DNA of 64,000 bases from an uncultured Caldilineaceae bacterium (GTDB lineage: Bacteria > Chloroflexota > Anaerolineae > Caldilineales > Caldilineaceae). The stretch spans positions 1,922,001 to 1,986,000 of the forward strand of contig OX638330.1 of NCBI GenBank assembly GCA_951812725.1, given 5' to 3'. Made by a program: the position numbers and the translations under genes. The notes below the pieces were generated by a model, which was not told the DNA's origin, did no database searches, and saw only the letters and a program-made list of their open reading frames with translations. This document shows positions 1 to 8,844 of the stretch, piece after piece. How positions within the stretch are numbered: position 1 is the stretch's first letter; the number at the start of each line of letters is the position of its first letter.

Positions 1-404
1 TCCGATACCGTGACAGAGGAAGGCATTACGATAGCCTGCTGATTTCCGTCCGACGGCGGCCCCACAGTAGTGATGTACACCGGGTCCACGTCCTGCTGCT
101 GAACGGTGGCGGTCGCTGTGGAAGTTGCGGTCGCTGTGGACGTTGCTGTTGCTGTGGACGTTGCTGTTGCTGTGTCCGCAGGAACCAATGTTGCCGTAGA
201 TGTAACCGTGTCCCCGCTAAACATGAATGGGCCCTCGCCTGCCGGAACCGCCAGGGCAGGCGCGACAAACCTGCCTTCCGCAGAGCTCTGTTGCGCAGAA
301 GCCAGGTTCGTAAACAAAAGGATTGTGGCAGCAGCCAGGAACGCCGCGGCCAGCCAAAGACCCCGTCCATCCGCAAACGGCAGATCCTTCCGTCGTCGCA
401 TCAT
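1..404 (-). CDS. Secreted Thr/Ala-rich protein, N-terminal part (cut by window edge)
   Basis: An open frame runs from a double ATG at 404/401 off the left edge, giving at least 134 residues. A purine-rich GAGGTAGGGA lies just upstream of the start. The protein opens MMRRRKDLPF, followed by a hydrophobic stretch (LWLAAAFLAAATILLF) and an ASA-QQ signal-peptidase-I-like site near residue 39. Residues about 75-105 are a Thr/Ala/Ser low-complexity linker (TATATSTATATS). The visible part therefore looks like an exported surface protein whose functional domains lie outside the window. It has the same orientation and linker style as the large LRR protein at 1062-5834, so the two may be related surface proteins. 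No domain can be named. Confidence 0.7.
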   Translation of the reverse strand, partial: MMRRRKDLPFADGRGLWLAAAFLAAATILLFTNLASAQQSSAEGRFVAPALAVPAGEGPFMFSGDTVTSTATLVPADTATATSTATATSTATATSTATATVQQQDVDPVYITTVGPPSDGNQQAIVMPSSVTVS

Positions 405-426
405 TTGTCCCTACCTCAATGTAAGA

Positions 427-761
427 TCAGTTCACCATCGAACCTCTGACGCAATCCGACCGGGACTCAGCTACCCAGCGCCCCCAACGACCGACCGGAT
501 GACATCCAGGCAAATTTTCGGGCAAGTATGCCCCTTCGCCTGCCTCTAGCGTCTCTGCTATATTGGCTATAAAAGCCGGATCTGTCTCGACATCTAGGAT
601 TCCTGTTTCTGTCGAATCGGTGTAAATCCTTCCAGTTACACAGTTTGGATGCCGCATAAGAGTGAAAACTCCGTCGGCAATAAGATTGGGATTCCCTGAT
701 TGGGCTTCCTTGAATGTGATTTCAGCACTGAAACCAGTGATTAGGCGTTCCCAGAATTTTC
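427..761 (-). pseudogene. Gene remnant cut off by a mobile repeat
   Basis: On the minus strand an open frame leaves the repeat boundary at about 761 and runs to a TGA at 427-429. No convincing start codon or ribosome site is visible, although an internal ATG exists at 657. The translation has ordinary protein composition (for example NPNLIADGVFTLMRHPN, then an acidic stretch ending in ETLEAGEGAYLPENLPGC), unlike random intergenic DNA. The pattern of A-D-x-x-F-x-L-M followed by a TGR segment resembles the C-terminus of some short-chain dehydrogenases, but this is weak. The 5' side ends at the GTAACTACT terminus of repeat copy A, so I infer that insertion and later deletion removed the N-terminal half. 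It could also be a fortuitous open frame. Confidence 0.35.
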
Positions 762-950
762 GTAACTACTCAGCAGCAACAGATTCGCCAACCTGAACCA
801 GGCGAGCGAAAGCGATTTTCACTAACCACTGATCACTGACCACTGCAGTTCTGGGCGGTCGGGCCTTCGGCCCTCCCTTGTGCAGGGGCTGCGCCCCCGC
901 AACGCCCCCCTACAAAAACATGCCTCACCCACCGTGTGCCTTCATCGGTC
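762..950 (+). repeat. IS66-type MITE, copy A (right end missing)
   Basis: The left terminus GTAACTACTCAGC starts at 762. It is followed by a variant left arm, heptamer-like CACTGAYC repeats at about 824-848, and the G+C-rich core from 853 with its GGGCC-TTC-GGCCC hairpin. The right terminal inverted repeat found in the complete copies (6519, 39069, 40578, 51730) is absent, so this copy is truncated. It separates a gene remnant (427-761) from the 3' end of the LRR gene. Confidence 0.7.
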
Positions 951-1061
951 TCCGTGAATGAAGTCTTCGTCCAATGAACGCACATTCCTGATTCTCTCGC
1001 CGCTTATTGTCGTGAGTGTCACCGCTGTCGAGCGTGTCCCAGAAGGCGTAGGGGAATCAGC

Positions 1062-4000
1062 CTACGAAGGTGGCGTAATTGTGAGAGTCAGGTCCGTTGG
1101 CGCACTACCGTCGGTGTTCCTTACAATGAGGTAAATGTGCCCGTCAGCCTGCACAGTGACAGTGACGCTCTCGTCTCCAGTAGATTCGACGACAGACGAG
1201 TCGTCCAAATTGTTCGTCCGGTCATCCCTGACATAAAGGTCAAAATCGTGTCCGTCCGGCGAAGAGTCAATGCTAATTGTCCAGGACCCGGACTTTTCGT
1301 TGACGTTCCACTGGAACCTCACCGTCTCGCCCGCGCTCAGGCTGGATACGTAGCTGAGGATCGAATGCGCAGTTACACTGATCGGGTTGCTGATTATGAA
1401 TGGATCGGACCATGTCCCCGATCCACTGGGTGTAAACGTGCTGATCAGTGGAGAGGGTGTGCCAGTCAGCACTTCGCAGAACGGCAGACCACCGAAGCCG
1501 GGAGTCGTGATGTAGCTCCAACTTGCAGGGACACAACCAGACAACTGGTTGTTTATCAGGCTTACTCTCTGCAAATTGGCGAGGCTACCTAGTTCCCTTG
1601 GTATTGAGCCGGATAGCTGATTGTATTCGAGAAACAGGTCCTGCAGTTCAGTAAGGTTGCTTAGGGTTGACGGGATCGATCCGGTCAATAGATTGTCTGA
1701 GAGAAACAGCCTCTTCATTTTCGTCAGGTTGCCCAGTTCAGTTGGGATTCGCCCGCTCAATTGGTTGTTTGCGATGTGCAGTTCCTCTAACTTGGTGAGA
1801 CTCCCCAGCTGCGTTGGGATCGATCCGCTCAACTGGTTTCTGCCGAGATGCAGCTTTGTGAGATTGCCAAGGCTGCCCAATTCTGTCGGAATCGACCCAC
1901 TCAACTGATTAAATGAGACATGCAACATTTCCAGTTTGGTGAGGTTGCCCAACTCGGTCGGGATCGTACCGGTCAGAACGTTGCTGCCTAGTATCAGCTT
2001 CTTTAGGTTGCCTAGACTACCCAACTGCGTCGGGATAGGACCACGCAAGTCATTATGTTGCAGGTCTGCCGTTTCCAGGTTGGTGAGGTTGCCCAACTGC
2101 GTCGGGATGGCGCCTGTCAAGTCGTTATGATACAGGTGCAGCGTTTCCAGTTTGGCGAGGTTTCCCAACTCGGTCGGGATCGCGCCTGTCAGATCGTTGT
2201 AGCTGAGTAACAACTCTTTCAAGTTGCTGAGATTGCCTAACTGCGTTGGCACTGTACCGCTCAAACGGTTTGAGGCAAGGTCCAGCGATTCCAGGTTGGA
2301 GAGGTTGCCCAACTCAGCCGGGATCGTACCGGTCAAGCCGATACGCGCCAGGTCCAGTTCAACCAGGTTGACGAGGCTGCCTAGTTGTGCCGGAATCGAA
2401 CCGCTCATGTCGTAGTTGTCTTCCAGGAGCAGCCGTTTCAGTTGGGTGAGGTTGCCTAGTTGTGCCGGAATCGAACCGCTCATATCGTAATTGTATGAGA
2501 GATTCAGTTCTACCAAGTTTGTGAGGTTGCCAATTTCCGATGGAAAAGATCCGGTCAAATTGTTCCACTGAAGATCCAGTTCGATGACGCGACCGTCTGT
2601 GTCACAAGTGACCCCGTACCAAGTGCCGATTGGTTCGGTGCTGAGCCAGTGGCTGTTGACGGACCAGTTCGCTCCTCCAGTGGCGTTGTAGAGCGCGATC
2701 AGAGCGGCCTTGTCCGAGGCGGCGTCTGCTGAGCTACTGGTTGTCGTCGTGGCTGTTGACGTGGCTGTTGGCGTAGGTGTATCCGACAAACTCTCCAGGA
2801 ATACCAGTGTTGCTGTCGGCGTGGGCGTTGACGCGTTGTTCAGGAAGACTATAGTGTTCGTGTTGTCTCCCAGAAGGTTAGGTGTAGTTTCCGCCGTGGC
2901 CGTGGCCGTCGCCGTCGCCGTGGCAGTCGGCGTGGCCGTAGGTGTGGGCGTGTTGCAGAACGACAGAGACAAGCTGTCCAAATCATTGTTTCCCACATTT
3001 CCGAGCCCAGCAGGTATGCACCCATTGAATCGGTTTGTACCGCCGAGGTACAGGGTGACCAGGTTGGTGAGATCACCCAATTGAGATGGGATGGTCCCGC
3101 TCAGATCATTGTCGTTGAGTCGCAAAGTGCCCAGGTTGGAGAGATTGCCCAGTTGTGACGGGATGGTCCCACTCAGATCATTGTCGTTGAGCCATAATGT
3201 GCCCAGGTTTGAGAGGTTGCCCAGCTGTGAAGGGATGGTTCCGCTCAGCCCGCTGTTATCAAGCTTCAGATGCTGAAGGTTGGACAGGCTGCCCAGTTGC
3301 GATGGAATGGATCCAGTCAAATCGTTTCCATCAAGGGCCAGGCCATACAAGTTGGAGAGGTTGCCCAATTGCGATGGGATTTCCCCGCTCAAATCGTTGT
3401 TGCCAATATATAGATGTACGAGTTTGGACAGGCTGCCCAGTTGCGATGGGACGGACCCGGTCAGTTTGTTTGTGTCAAGCCTCAGGTACTCTAGTAGGGA
3501 GAGGTTGCCCAGCCAGGATGGGATGGTTCCAGTCAATTGGTTAGACACAAGATCCAGATACTCTAGTTTGGAGAGATTGCCCAGTTGTGACGGAATGTTT
3601 CCGCTCAGTCCGTTACCACCTAGTTCCAGCCGCGTGAGCTTGTAGAGGTTGCCCAGTTGTGACGGGATGGTTCCGCTCAGGCTGTTGCCGATTAGAGTTA
3701 TCGCAGTTACACGACCATTCTCATCGGTGGACACCCCATGCCAGGTGCCGACCGGCTCTTCGCTCAGCCAGTTCGTACTGAAGCGCCAGTTCGCTCCGTC
3801 AGTACCATTGTAGAGGGCGACGAGTACCTCCCTGTCCGTCGATGAAGAAGTAGTTGCCGTCACAGTGGGCGTGGGCGTAATGTTCGGTGTAATAGTAGCT
3901 GTAGCCGTAGCTGTGGCTGTCGCCGTGGCTGTCGGCGTCGCTGTGGCAGTCGGCGTGCTTGTGGCGACAGTGTTGGCTGCTGCCACAGTGAAGGACACCT

Positions 4001-5834
4001 CCAGCGTCCCCAGCAAGTTGCCGCCGCGGTTCGCCTCCGAGTAGGCCGTGGCCGTCAGAGTGTAGTCTCCTACCGGGAGCGCTTGACCGTGCAAGGCTCC
4101 AACTCCGTTGTCCCCGTAGAGCGAGTACGGAGGGATTCCCTCAGTCTTGTCAACCGACTTCGCTCCGCTGAGTTGCAACCGAACGCTGCGAACCACCACC
4201 CCGGAATCGGTGTTGACCTGAATTCCGTAGCTGCCGTTGGCGGGATCGGTCAGGGTCAGGGTTCCGCCGTCGGTCAGCGTTGCCAGCACCGTCTGTGGCT
4301 GGATGGATGCGTCCACCACTGTGAATCCGGTCAGAGGTCCAGTTGCCACTACTGCAGTCGCTGTGGGTGTGGTGGTGGGCGGCACAGTCGTAGCAGTGGA
4401 TATCGGCGTATACGTTGCTGTGTCCACAGGGAGGGAGGTAGCAGTAGGCGTGGATGTAGAAGTAGCTGTCGGCGTGGTTGTGGCGGCAGTGCTGGCTGCT
4501 GCCACCGTGAAGGACACCTCCAGCGTCCCCAGCAAGTTGCCGCCGCGGTTCGCCTCCGAGTAGGCCGTGGCCGTCAGAGTGTAGTCTCCCACCATGAGCG
4601 CTTGACCGTGCAGGGCTCCAACTCCGTTGTCCCCGTAGAGGGAGTAGGGCGGGATACCCTCGGTCTTGTCAACCGATTTCGCTCCGCTGAGTTGCAACCG
4701 GACGCTGCGTACCACCACTCCGGAATCGGTGTTGACCTGAATACCGTAGCTGCCGTTGGCCGGATCGTCCAGAGTCAAGGTTTCACCGTCTGTCAGCGTT
4801 GCCAGTACCGTCTGGGGCTGGATGGATGCGTCCACTACCGTGAACCCGGTCAGCGGACCAGTTGCCACCACTGCTGTTGCCGTGGCTGTAGCAGTAGACG
4901 TGGATGTAGATGTAGCTGTGTCCACTGGTATCGATGTAGCCGTGTCAGTCGGCGTGGACGTAGGCGTAGCTGTGTCCACTGGTATCGATGTAGCCGTGTC
5001 AGTCGGCGTGGACGTAGGCGTAGCTGTGTCCACTGGTATCGATGTAGCCGTGGCTGTCGGCGTGGATGTAGATGTGATTGTCGGTACGACCTGCACCTGA
5101 ATCCTCGGCGTAGCCGAAGATGTGGCCGTAGGCGTGTTTTGCGGATTCTGCAGCACCTCCACCTGCCGCGGAGACGCAGACACATTCTCAGACCATGGGC
5201 CTGTCTCGTTGGCTGCGTTGATTGCGCGGATGGCGTAGTGGTAGGTCGTGCCCGCCGTGAGTCCGGCATGACTGTAGGTTGTGCCGGTCAGGTTATCCCC
5301 GCCGATCTGCCGCGAGTCATCGGCGGTGGTCCAGACCCACAGCTCATAACGTTCCGCGCCGGTTACCTCTGTCCAGCTTAACTCGACCGCTCCCTCGCCT
5401 GCCTCGGCGGTCAGCGCCGGCGCGCCTAGTGGCGGCTCGAAGGTCACCCACGCATACTCAGACCAGGGGCCGTTCACGCCACCGGCGAGTACCGCACGCA
5501 CCGCGTAGTAGTATGTCGTACCTGCCGTGAGTCCGGCATGACTGTAGGTCGTGTCCGTCAGGGCACCGTCGTCCAACCGCTGCCAACCATCGGCGTTGGT
5601 CCAGACCCAAAGGTCATAGCGTTCGGCGTCGGTCACCGCTGTCCAGGTCAACCCGATTGCGCCCGTGCCGGCCTCAGCGGTCAGCGCAGGAGCAGAGAGC
5701 GTGGCTTCCGTCGAAGCCTCTTGCGCCATTGCAAGGTTCATGTAAGACAGCAGGGCGACGACTACTGAGAGGACAACTGCCAGACAGACACGAGAGCCGC
5801 GCAGGACTGGCGAAATGTTCCCTTGCTGAAACAT
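1062..5834 (-). CDS. Secreted multidomain protein with FN3, duplicated module, plant-type LRR and PPC-like domains
   Basis: About 1590 residues. An upstream in-frame ATG at 5858 exists, but GGGGAGAGAGG lies directly before the ATG at 5834, which I take as the start. Order: signal peptide (hydrophobic about 16-35, AMA-QEA site); two fibronectin-III-like domains (about 48-132 and 138-222, both with TTYSHAGLTAGTTY); Thr/Pro linker; two nearly identical modules of about 120 residues (about 322-445 and 498-617); Thr-rich linker; about 10 LRRs of 24 residues (LSGTIPSQLGNLSNL); another linker; a second block of about 15 LRRs; and a C-terminal beta domain (about 1470-1590) resembling pre-peptidase C-terminal domains. 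Each LRR block is preceded by a plant-like cap (ALYNGTDGANW, ALYNATGGANW). It probably acts at the cell surface in protein or host-glycan binding. The ligand is unknown. Very large for a single bacterial LRR protein. Confidence 0.85.
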   Translation of the reverse strand: MFQQGNISPVLRGSRVCLAVVLSVVVALLSYMNLAMAQEASTEATLSAPALTAEAGTGAIGLTWTAVTDAERYDLWVWTNADGWQRLDDGALTDTTYSHAGLTAGTTYYYAVRAVLAGGVNGPWSEYAWVTFEPPLGAPALTAEAGEGAVELSWTEVTGAERYELWVWTTADDSRQIGGDNLTGTTYSHAGLTAGTTYHYAIRAINAANETGPWSENVSASPRQVEVLQNPQNTPTATSSATPRIQVQVVPTITSTSTPTATATSIPVDTATPTSTPTDTATSIPVDTATPTSTPTDTATSIPVDTATSTSTSTATATATAVVATGPLTGFTVVDASIQPQTVLATLTDGETLTLDDPANGSYGIQVNTDSGVVVRSVRLQLSGAKSVDKTEGIPPYSLYGDNGVGALHGQALMVGDYTLTATAYSEANRGGNLLGTLEVSFTVAAASTAATTTPTATSTSTPTATSLPVDTATYTPISTATTVPPTTTPTATAVVATGPLTGFTVVDASIQPQTVLATLTDGGTLTLTDPANGSYGIQVNTDSGVVVRSVRLQLSGAKSVDKTEGIPPYSLYGDNGVGALHGQALPVGDYTLTATAYSEANRGGNLLGTLEVSFTVAAANTVATSTPTATATPTATATATATATATITPNITPTPTVTATTSSSTDREVLVALYNGTDGANWRFSTNWLSEEPVGTWHGVSTDENGRVTAITLIGNSLSGTIPSQLGNLYKLTRLELGGNGLSGNIPSQLGNLSKLEYLDLVSNQLTGTIPSWLGNLSLLEYLRLDTNKLTGSVPSQLGSLSKLVHLYIGNNDLSGEIPSQLGNLSNLYGLALDGNDLTGSIPSQLGSLSNLQHLKLDNSGLSGTIPSQLGNLSNLGTLWLNDNDLSGTIPSQLGNLSNLGTLRLNDNDLSGTIPSQLGDLTNLVTLYLGGTNRFNGCIPAGLGNVGNNDLDSLSLSFCNTPTPTATPTATATATATATAETTPNLLGDNTNTIVFLNNASTPTPTATLVFLESLSDTPTPTATSTATTTTSSSADAASDKAALIALYNATGGANWSVNSHWLSTEPIGTWYGVTCDTDGRVIELDLQWNNLTGSFPSEIGNLTNLVELNLSYNYDMSGSIPAQLGNLTQLKRLLLEDNYDMSGSIPAQLGSLVNLVELDLARIGLTGTIPAELGNLSNLESLDLASNRLSGTVPTQLGNLSNLKELLLSYNDLTGAIPTELGNLAKLETLHLYHNDLTGAIPTQLGNLTNLETADLQHNDLRGPIPTQLGSLGNLKKLILGSNVLTGTIPTELGNLTKLEMLHVSFNQLSGSIPTELGSLGNLTKLHLGRNQLSGSIPTQLGSLTKLEELHIANNQLSGRIPTELGNLTKMKRLFLSDNLLTGSIPSTLSNLTELQDLFLEYNQLSGSIPRELGSLANLQRVSLINNQLSGCVPASWSYITTPGFGGLPFCEVLTGTPSPLISTFTPSGSGTWSDPFIISNPISVTAHSILSYVSSLSAGETVRFQWNVNEKSGSWTISIDSSPDGHDFDLYVRDDRTNNLDDSSVVESTGDESVTVTVQADGHIYLIVRNTDGSAPTDLTLTITPPS
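3979..4345 (-). repeat. Second copy of a duplicated module inside the LRR protein
   Basis: This stretch encodes about 120 residues (from TGPLTGFTVVDASIQPQ to LGTLEVSFTVAAA). They are almost identical, at DNA level too, to the copy at 4498-4865. The two lie about 518 bp apart as direct repeats separated by Thr-rich linker DNA. The near identity points to a recent in-frame duplication or continuing gene conversion. Confidence 0.85.
4498..4865 (-). repeat. First copy of the duplicated module inside the LRR protein
   Basis: Partner of the repeat at 3979-4345. It encodes the N-terminal of the two modules. Differences are few (for example ETLTLDDPAN here against GTLTLTDPAN in the other copy; QALMVGDY against QALPVGDY). 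Confidence 0.85.
4921..5082 (-). repeat. 54-bp minisatellite in the Thr/Pro linker (3 units)
   Basis: Three consecutive 54-bp units begin at 4921, 4975 and 5029 (each TCCACTGGTATCGATGTAGC on the plus strand). They encode 18-residue units SIPVDTATPTSTPTDTAT in the linker before the duplicated module. The period is a multiple of three, so copy-number change would lengthen or shorten the stalk without breaking the frame. Confidence 0.85.
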
Positions 5835-5981
5835 CAGCCTCTCTCCCCGGATGTGCATGGCAACGCAAATGAAACGCAGATAATATCGGCCGAAGGACTA
5901 GCGGCGCGAGATTCTTTGATCTGCGATGATTCCGAGCAGACATCGAACACGAACTTCCCTGAAAAGGTAGCTCCTGATACT

Positions 5982-5990
5982 ACTATAGCA
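5982..5990 (-). promoter_or_regulatory. Candidate extended -10 promoter for the LRR gene
   Basis: On the minus strand TGCTATAGT (extended -10, TGn-TATAGT) lies about 150 bp upstream of the LRR gene start. No good -35 hexamer sits 17 bp further upstream, which is usual for extended -10 promoters. Sequence pattern only. Confidence 0.35.
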
Positions 5991-6518
5991 GGCTCTTATG
6001 AGATAGTTATCAGAAAATTCCGATCACGATTGTGATTTTTTGTGAGATTGAACCATAACCGGTATTTTTTCCCAGATAGGGGCCGGATGACGCTCCACTT
6101 CCAACAGTGTATTAGCACGGAAACATTGAAATTTTATCAACTGGAACACAGTCCAAGTGACGGTCGCTCCGCCGCAGTTTTGCCCGCCTGTCTCCTCAGC
6201 GGTCACCGTCAGAGCGTGCCTGAATGAAGGTATACACCTCCTCAAAGTCAAGCGCGCGCAATAAGACGCAGCCCGCAGGACCGCTAAATTGCAGCGGCAA
6301 GCAGAAGCGCTCACTATCGTACAGTTGGTGGAGTTGCGAGCAACCCCCTGCAAACCTCTCGTCGAGGCAGAGGGGCACCTTGGAAGGCAGTAGAGCCGCT
6401 AACAGCAGTGGAAAGGCGGATTTGATTTGATCAGCTTGATGGGGAACGCAAAGTTTCGGGAGTCCGAAACTTCGGCGGTTAAGTGGGAGGCTGTCGAAGT
6501 CTGATTCTTTGACACAGA
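5991..6518. other. Gene-poor stretch
   Basis: No supportable gene, RNA or repeat was found between the LRR promoter region and MITE copy B. Short open frames exist on both strands, but they lack ribosome sites and recognisable composition. Confidence 0.5.
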
Positions 6519-6812
6519 GTAACTGTTCAGCCGCAACTGATTTTCAACCCTGAACGAGGCGAGCAAAGGTGTTATTTCTCTCCTAATTGTTGTATTTTGG
6601 GCGGTCGGCCGCAAGCGGCCTCCCTTGTGCAGGGGCTGCGCCCCCGCAGCGCCCCCCTACAAAACCATCGCTCACCGACCTTGTGTGCGCATTCCAGCCG
6701 TGCCGCTCCAGCAACGTGGCGGCCGCAAACCGAATACGCAATCAGATTGCCTGAATGGCGGCAGCGATAAGGGGCTGGTAAAGACAGACACTGTAGATGG
6801 CTTAGTAGTTAC
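6519..6812 (+). mobile_element. IS66-type MITE, copy B, with exact 8-bp target duplication
   Basis: 294 bp. The left end GTAACTGTTCAGCCGCAACT starts at 6519, and the right end GGCTTAGTAGTTAC finishes at 6812 (inverse of GTAACTACTAAGCC). It is bounded by identical octamers GACACAGA at 6511-6518 and 6813-6820. The core hairpin here is GGCCG-CAAG-CGGCC (6607-6620), followed by a GGGGC-TGC-GCCCC hairpin. No transposase is encoded, so it must be mobilised in trans. GTAA termini plus 8-bp duplications fit IS66-family transposition. Confidence 0.85.
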
Positions 6813-7706
6813 GACACAGAAAGCCTGTTGATCAGGCGTTCGAAGATGTAACCTGAGGGGAATGAGGGGAAGGCGCAATCGCTTTCATTTCCTGCAACAC
6901 AATGAAATCGCTCAACGCCATGCACAACAGCGCGCCGGATTCTGACAGCCTGCCGGGCTGCGCCCCAATCACATTTCCAAGCGTATCATGCAGGCAGCAC
7001 GGGCAGCTGGTCTGGGGACAGGCTTTATTGGGAATTCGCCGCGGATCAGCTTAGCGGGTGACTTGGCGAGGACGGGGAAGGAAACGCCCGGACTGATGAA
7101 AGCGGGGCGCTGAAGCTCATCCAGGATGCCGGCGTTTTACATGCGCAATTGGACTTCCGGTAGAGGAACTGTGGAGTAATTCTACAAGGGTCGGTGAGAC
7201 CTTGAGTACATCAGAAGCCAGGAACAGTGTAAATCAACAAAGACGGAAAGGCTGTTATACAGTAAGAAAAGTTGCGGAACGTGCACACTTAAGAAAAGTT
7301 GGGAAACACCATAGAGTGGATGACTTCATTCATGCACGCTCTCCTCCTTAGCAAGAATTGCGTGGGGCTTGTTCCGCGGAGCTACCACTCTTGCTGCTCA
7401 GCTCGTCTGACAGTCCCTCAATTTAACCTTAAATTCGGTTGGTTGCCTTCCCAATATTCGGCCCAGTCATTTCGATCTGTTCATACAGTTTCACGCTGAT
7501 TCACTTTCTTTGCGGTTCCTCTCGGCCTCGACAGAGTTGAATTACAGAACGACAGTTTGGGCCGTCATACCTGTAGTTCCCAAGAAAAGTTGCTCACCAC
7601 CACTCTCCTCATATTGAAATAACCACTCTCTGCCTGTCCTCATCGGCCCCGTTCGACCACACCTGTTCACTTGCAACCCAATAGCTGACAATCAATAACT
7701 GCATAC
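6813..7706. other. Gene-poor stretch with three direct 11-mers
   Basis: No complete gene is supported here. The 11-mer AAGAAAAGTTG occurs three times in the same orientation (7264-7274, 7291-7301, 7582-7592). This could be the worn ends of an insertion sequence that carried repeated terminal motifs. A short minus-strand open frame around 6840-7050 has protein-like composition but no start or known family. Confidence 0.4.
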
Positions 7707-8660
7707 CTACCTCACACCCGCCGCCAACCCCGACAGCCGCTCAAACATCACCTCATCGATCTCCACATGCAGCACATGCGAAATCACCTGCGACCAGCCA
7801 TGCACAAAATACGCCCATCCATCCGCAACAGCCAGCCCGCGGCTGCCCATCTGTCTCTCCGCCTGCCGCATGAAATCCAATTCACCGCGATAATTAAGCT
7901 CCCAGGCAACACCACCCCGCGGAAAAAGAGCGCTGTCCGTCAAAGGTGACCCAGGCGTGTCCTTCCCCATCCCCGTCGCATTGACCACAACACTGCCCGG
8001 CGGCAGCTCCGCCATAATCTCGTCGTTGCGCGCCGCCACATTGTTCTGAATAAACGCAAACTGGATCTCCCGGCCCCCTTCGACGCCGGTCCGCTCCACC
8101 ATCTCTTTCAGTCGCGCCAGCCGTGGCGCCGATCGGTTGACAACCACAATCCGCCCTGGACGATCCGTCGCCTTGGTCTTCTGCATCAGATGCAGAACTA
8201 ATGCCACCGCAGACCCCCCAGCACCCAGCATCAGCACTTCCCCTCCCGTCCGCCCAAAGTAATCCTCGCCAAGAATGGCATCCATGCTCAACCCGCCCGC
8301 AACCGGGTCCGTCGCCCGCCCTATAAACTTGCCCCCGTCTTTGGCGATGCTCGACACCTCCTGCGTCGCCCTCGCATAGGGCCCTAAGTCGTCAAACAGG
8401 TCCCCCGCCGCCGCCAGCAGGTCGATCTTATGCGTTGTGACAAGCGCGCCCAGCGCCAGCGGCTCCTTCTTGATTGCCGATACCACCTGTCGATAGCGCG
8501 CAGGTTCCGCATGAATCTCCAAATCGATTCCGGCCAGCGTCACCTCCTCGCGGCCCAAAGCCTCCATCCACAAAGGAAAAACACGCCGCGAAGAAGATTG
8601 ACCTGTCGTAACACCAATAAAATAAAATGTTGGCCCTTCCGGTTTCACAAGGCTTGACAT
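7707..8660 (-). CDS. Shikimate/quinate 5-dehydrogenase-like protein (AroE family)
   Basis: 317 residues from the ATG at 8660. A longer TTG-started frame to 8738 is possible, but GAAGG lies 6 nt before this ATG and the family homology begins here. N-terminal substrate domain: GVTTGQSSS, then the catalytic lysine in LVTTHK and the TD of GRATDPVAGG. C-terminal Rossmann domain: MLGAGGSAVAL, VVNRSAP, VVNATGMG and the closing ELNYRGEL. These fit NAD(P)-dependent reduction of a 3-dehydroshikimate-like acid. The substrate loop differs from the canonical HSxSP, and no other aro gene is nearby. A role in quinate/shikimate catabolism or with another hydroxy acid is therefore as likely as aromatic amino acid synthesis. 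It is divergent from the next gene, with a 184-bp spacer. Confidence 0.75.
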   Translation of the reverse strand: MSSLVKPEGPTFYFIGVTTGQSSSRRVFPLWMEALGREEVTLAGIDLEIHAEPARYRQVVSAIKKEPLALGALVTTHKIDLLAAAGDLFDDLGPYARATQEVSSIAKDGGKFIGRATDPVAGGLSMDAILGEDYFGRTGGEVLMLGAGGSAVALVLHLMQKTKATDRPGRIVVVNRSAPRLARLKEMVERTGVEGGREIQFAFIQNNVAARNDEIMAELPPGSVVVNATGMGKDTPGSPLTDSALFPRGGVAWELNYRGELDFMRQAERQMGSRGLAVADGWAYFVHGWSQVISHVLHVEIDEVMFERLSGLAAGVR

Positions 8661-8844
8661 TTTCGCCTTCACTATGCTTGACTTGAGGTTCACATTCCAA
8701 TCGGCGGCAAGATCAGCAGCCGCCGTCTGCAAGTTCAAACTCGTATTCGGCGTCCCGTTTTCCAGACGAAATACCTGAGTGAAACAAACACGAAACGCCG
8801 TCTACCTGTCTTTTCAGTCCAACGCATGGCGAGCGCGCCAATCC

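Noticed and set aside
4083..5381. Long plus-strand frame opposite the LRR gene (432 codons)
   Set aside because: It is antisense to Thr/Pro-rich coding DNA, and its Arg/Ser/Cys-rich translation has no protein-like pattern or ribosome site.
6024..6353. Minus-strand frame of 109 codons
   Set aside because: No ribosome site and cysteine-rich random-looking composition.
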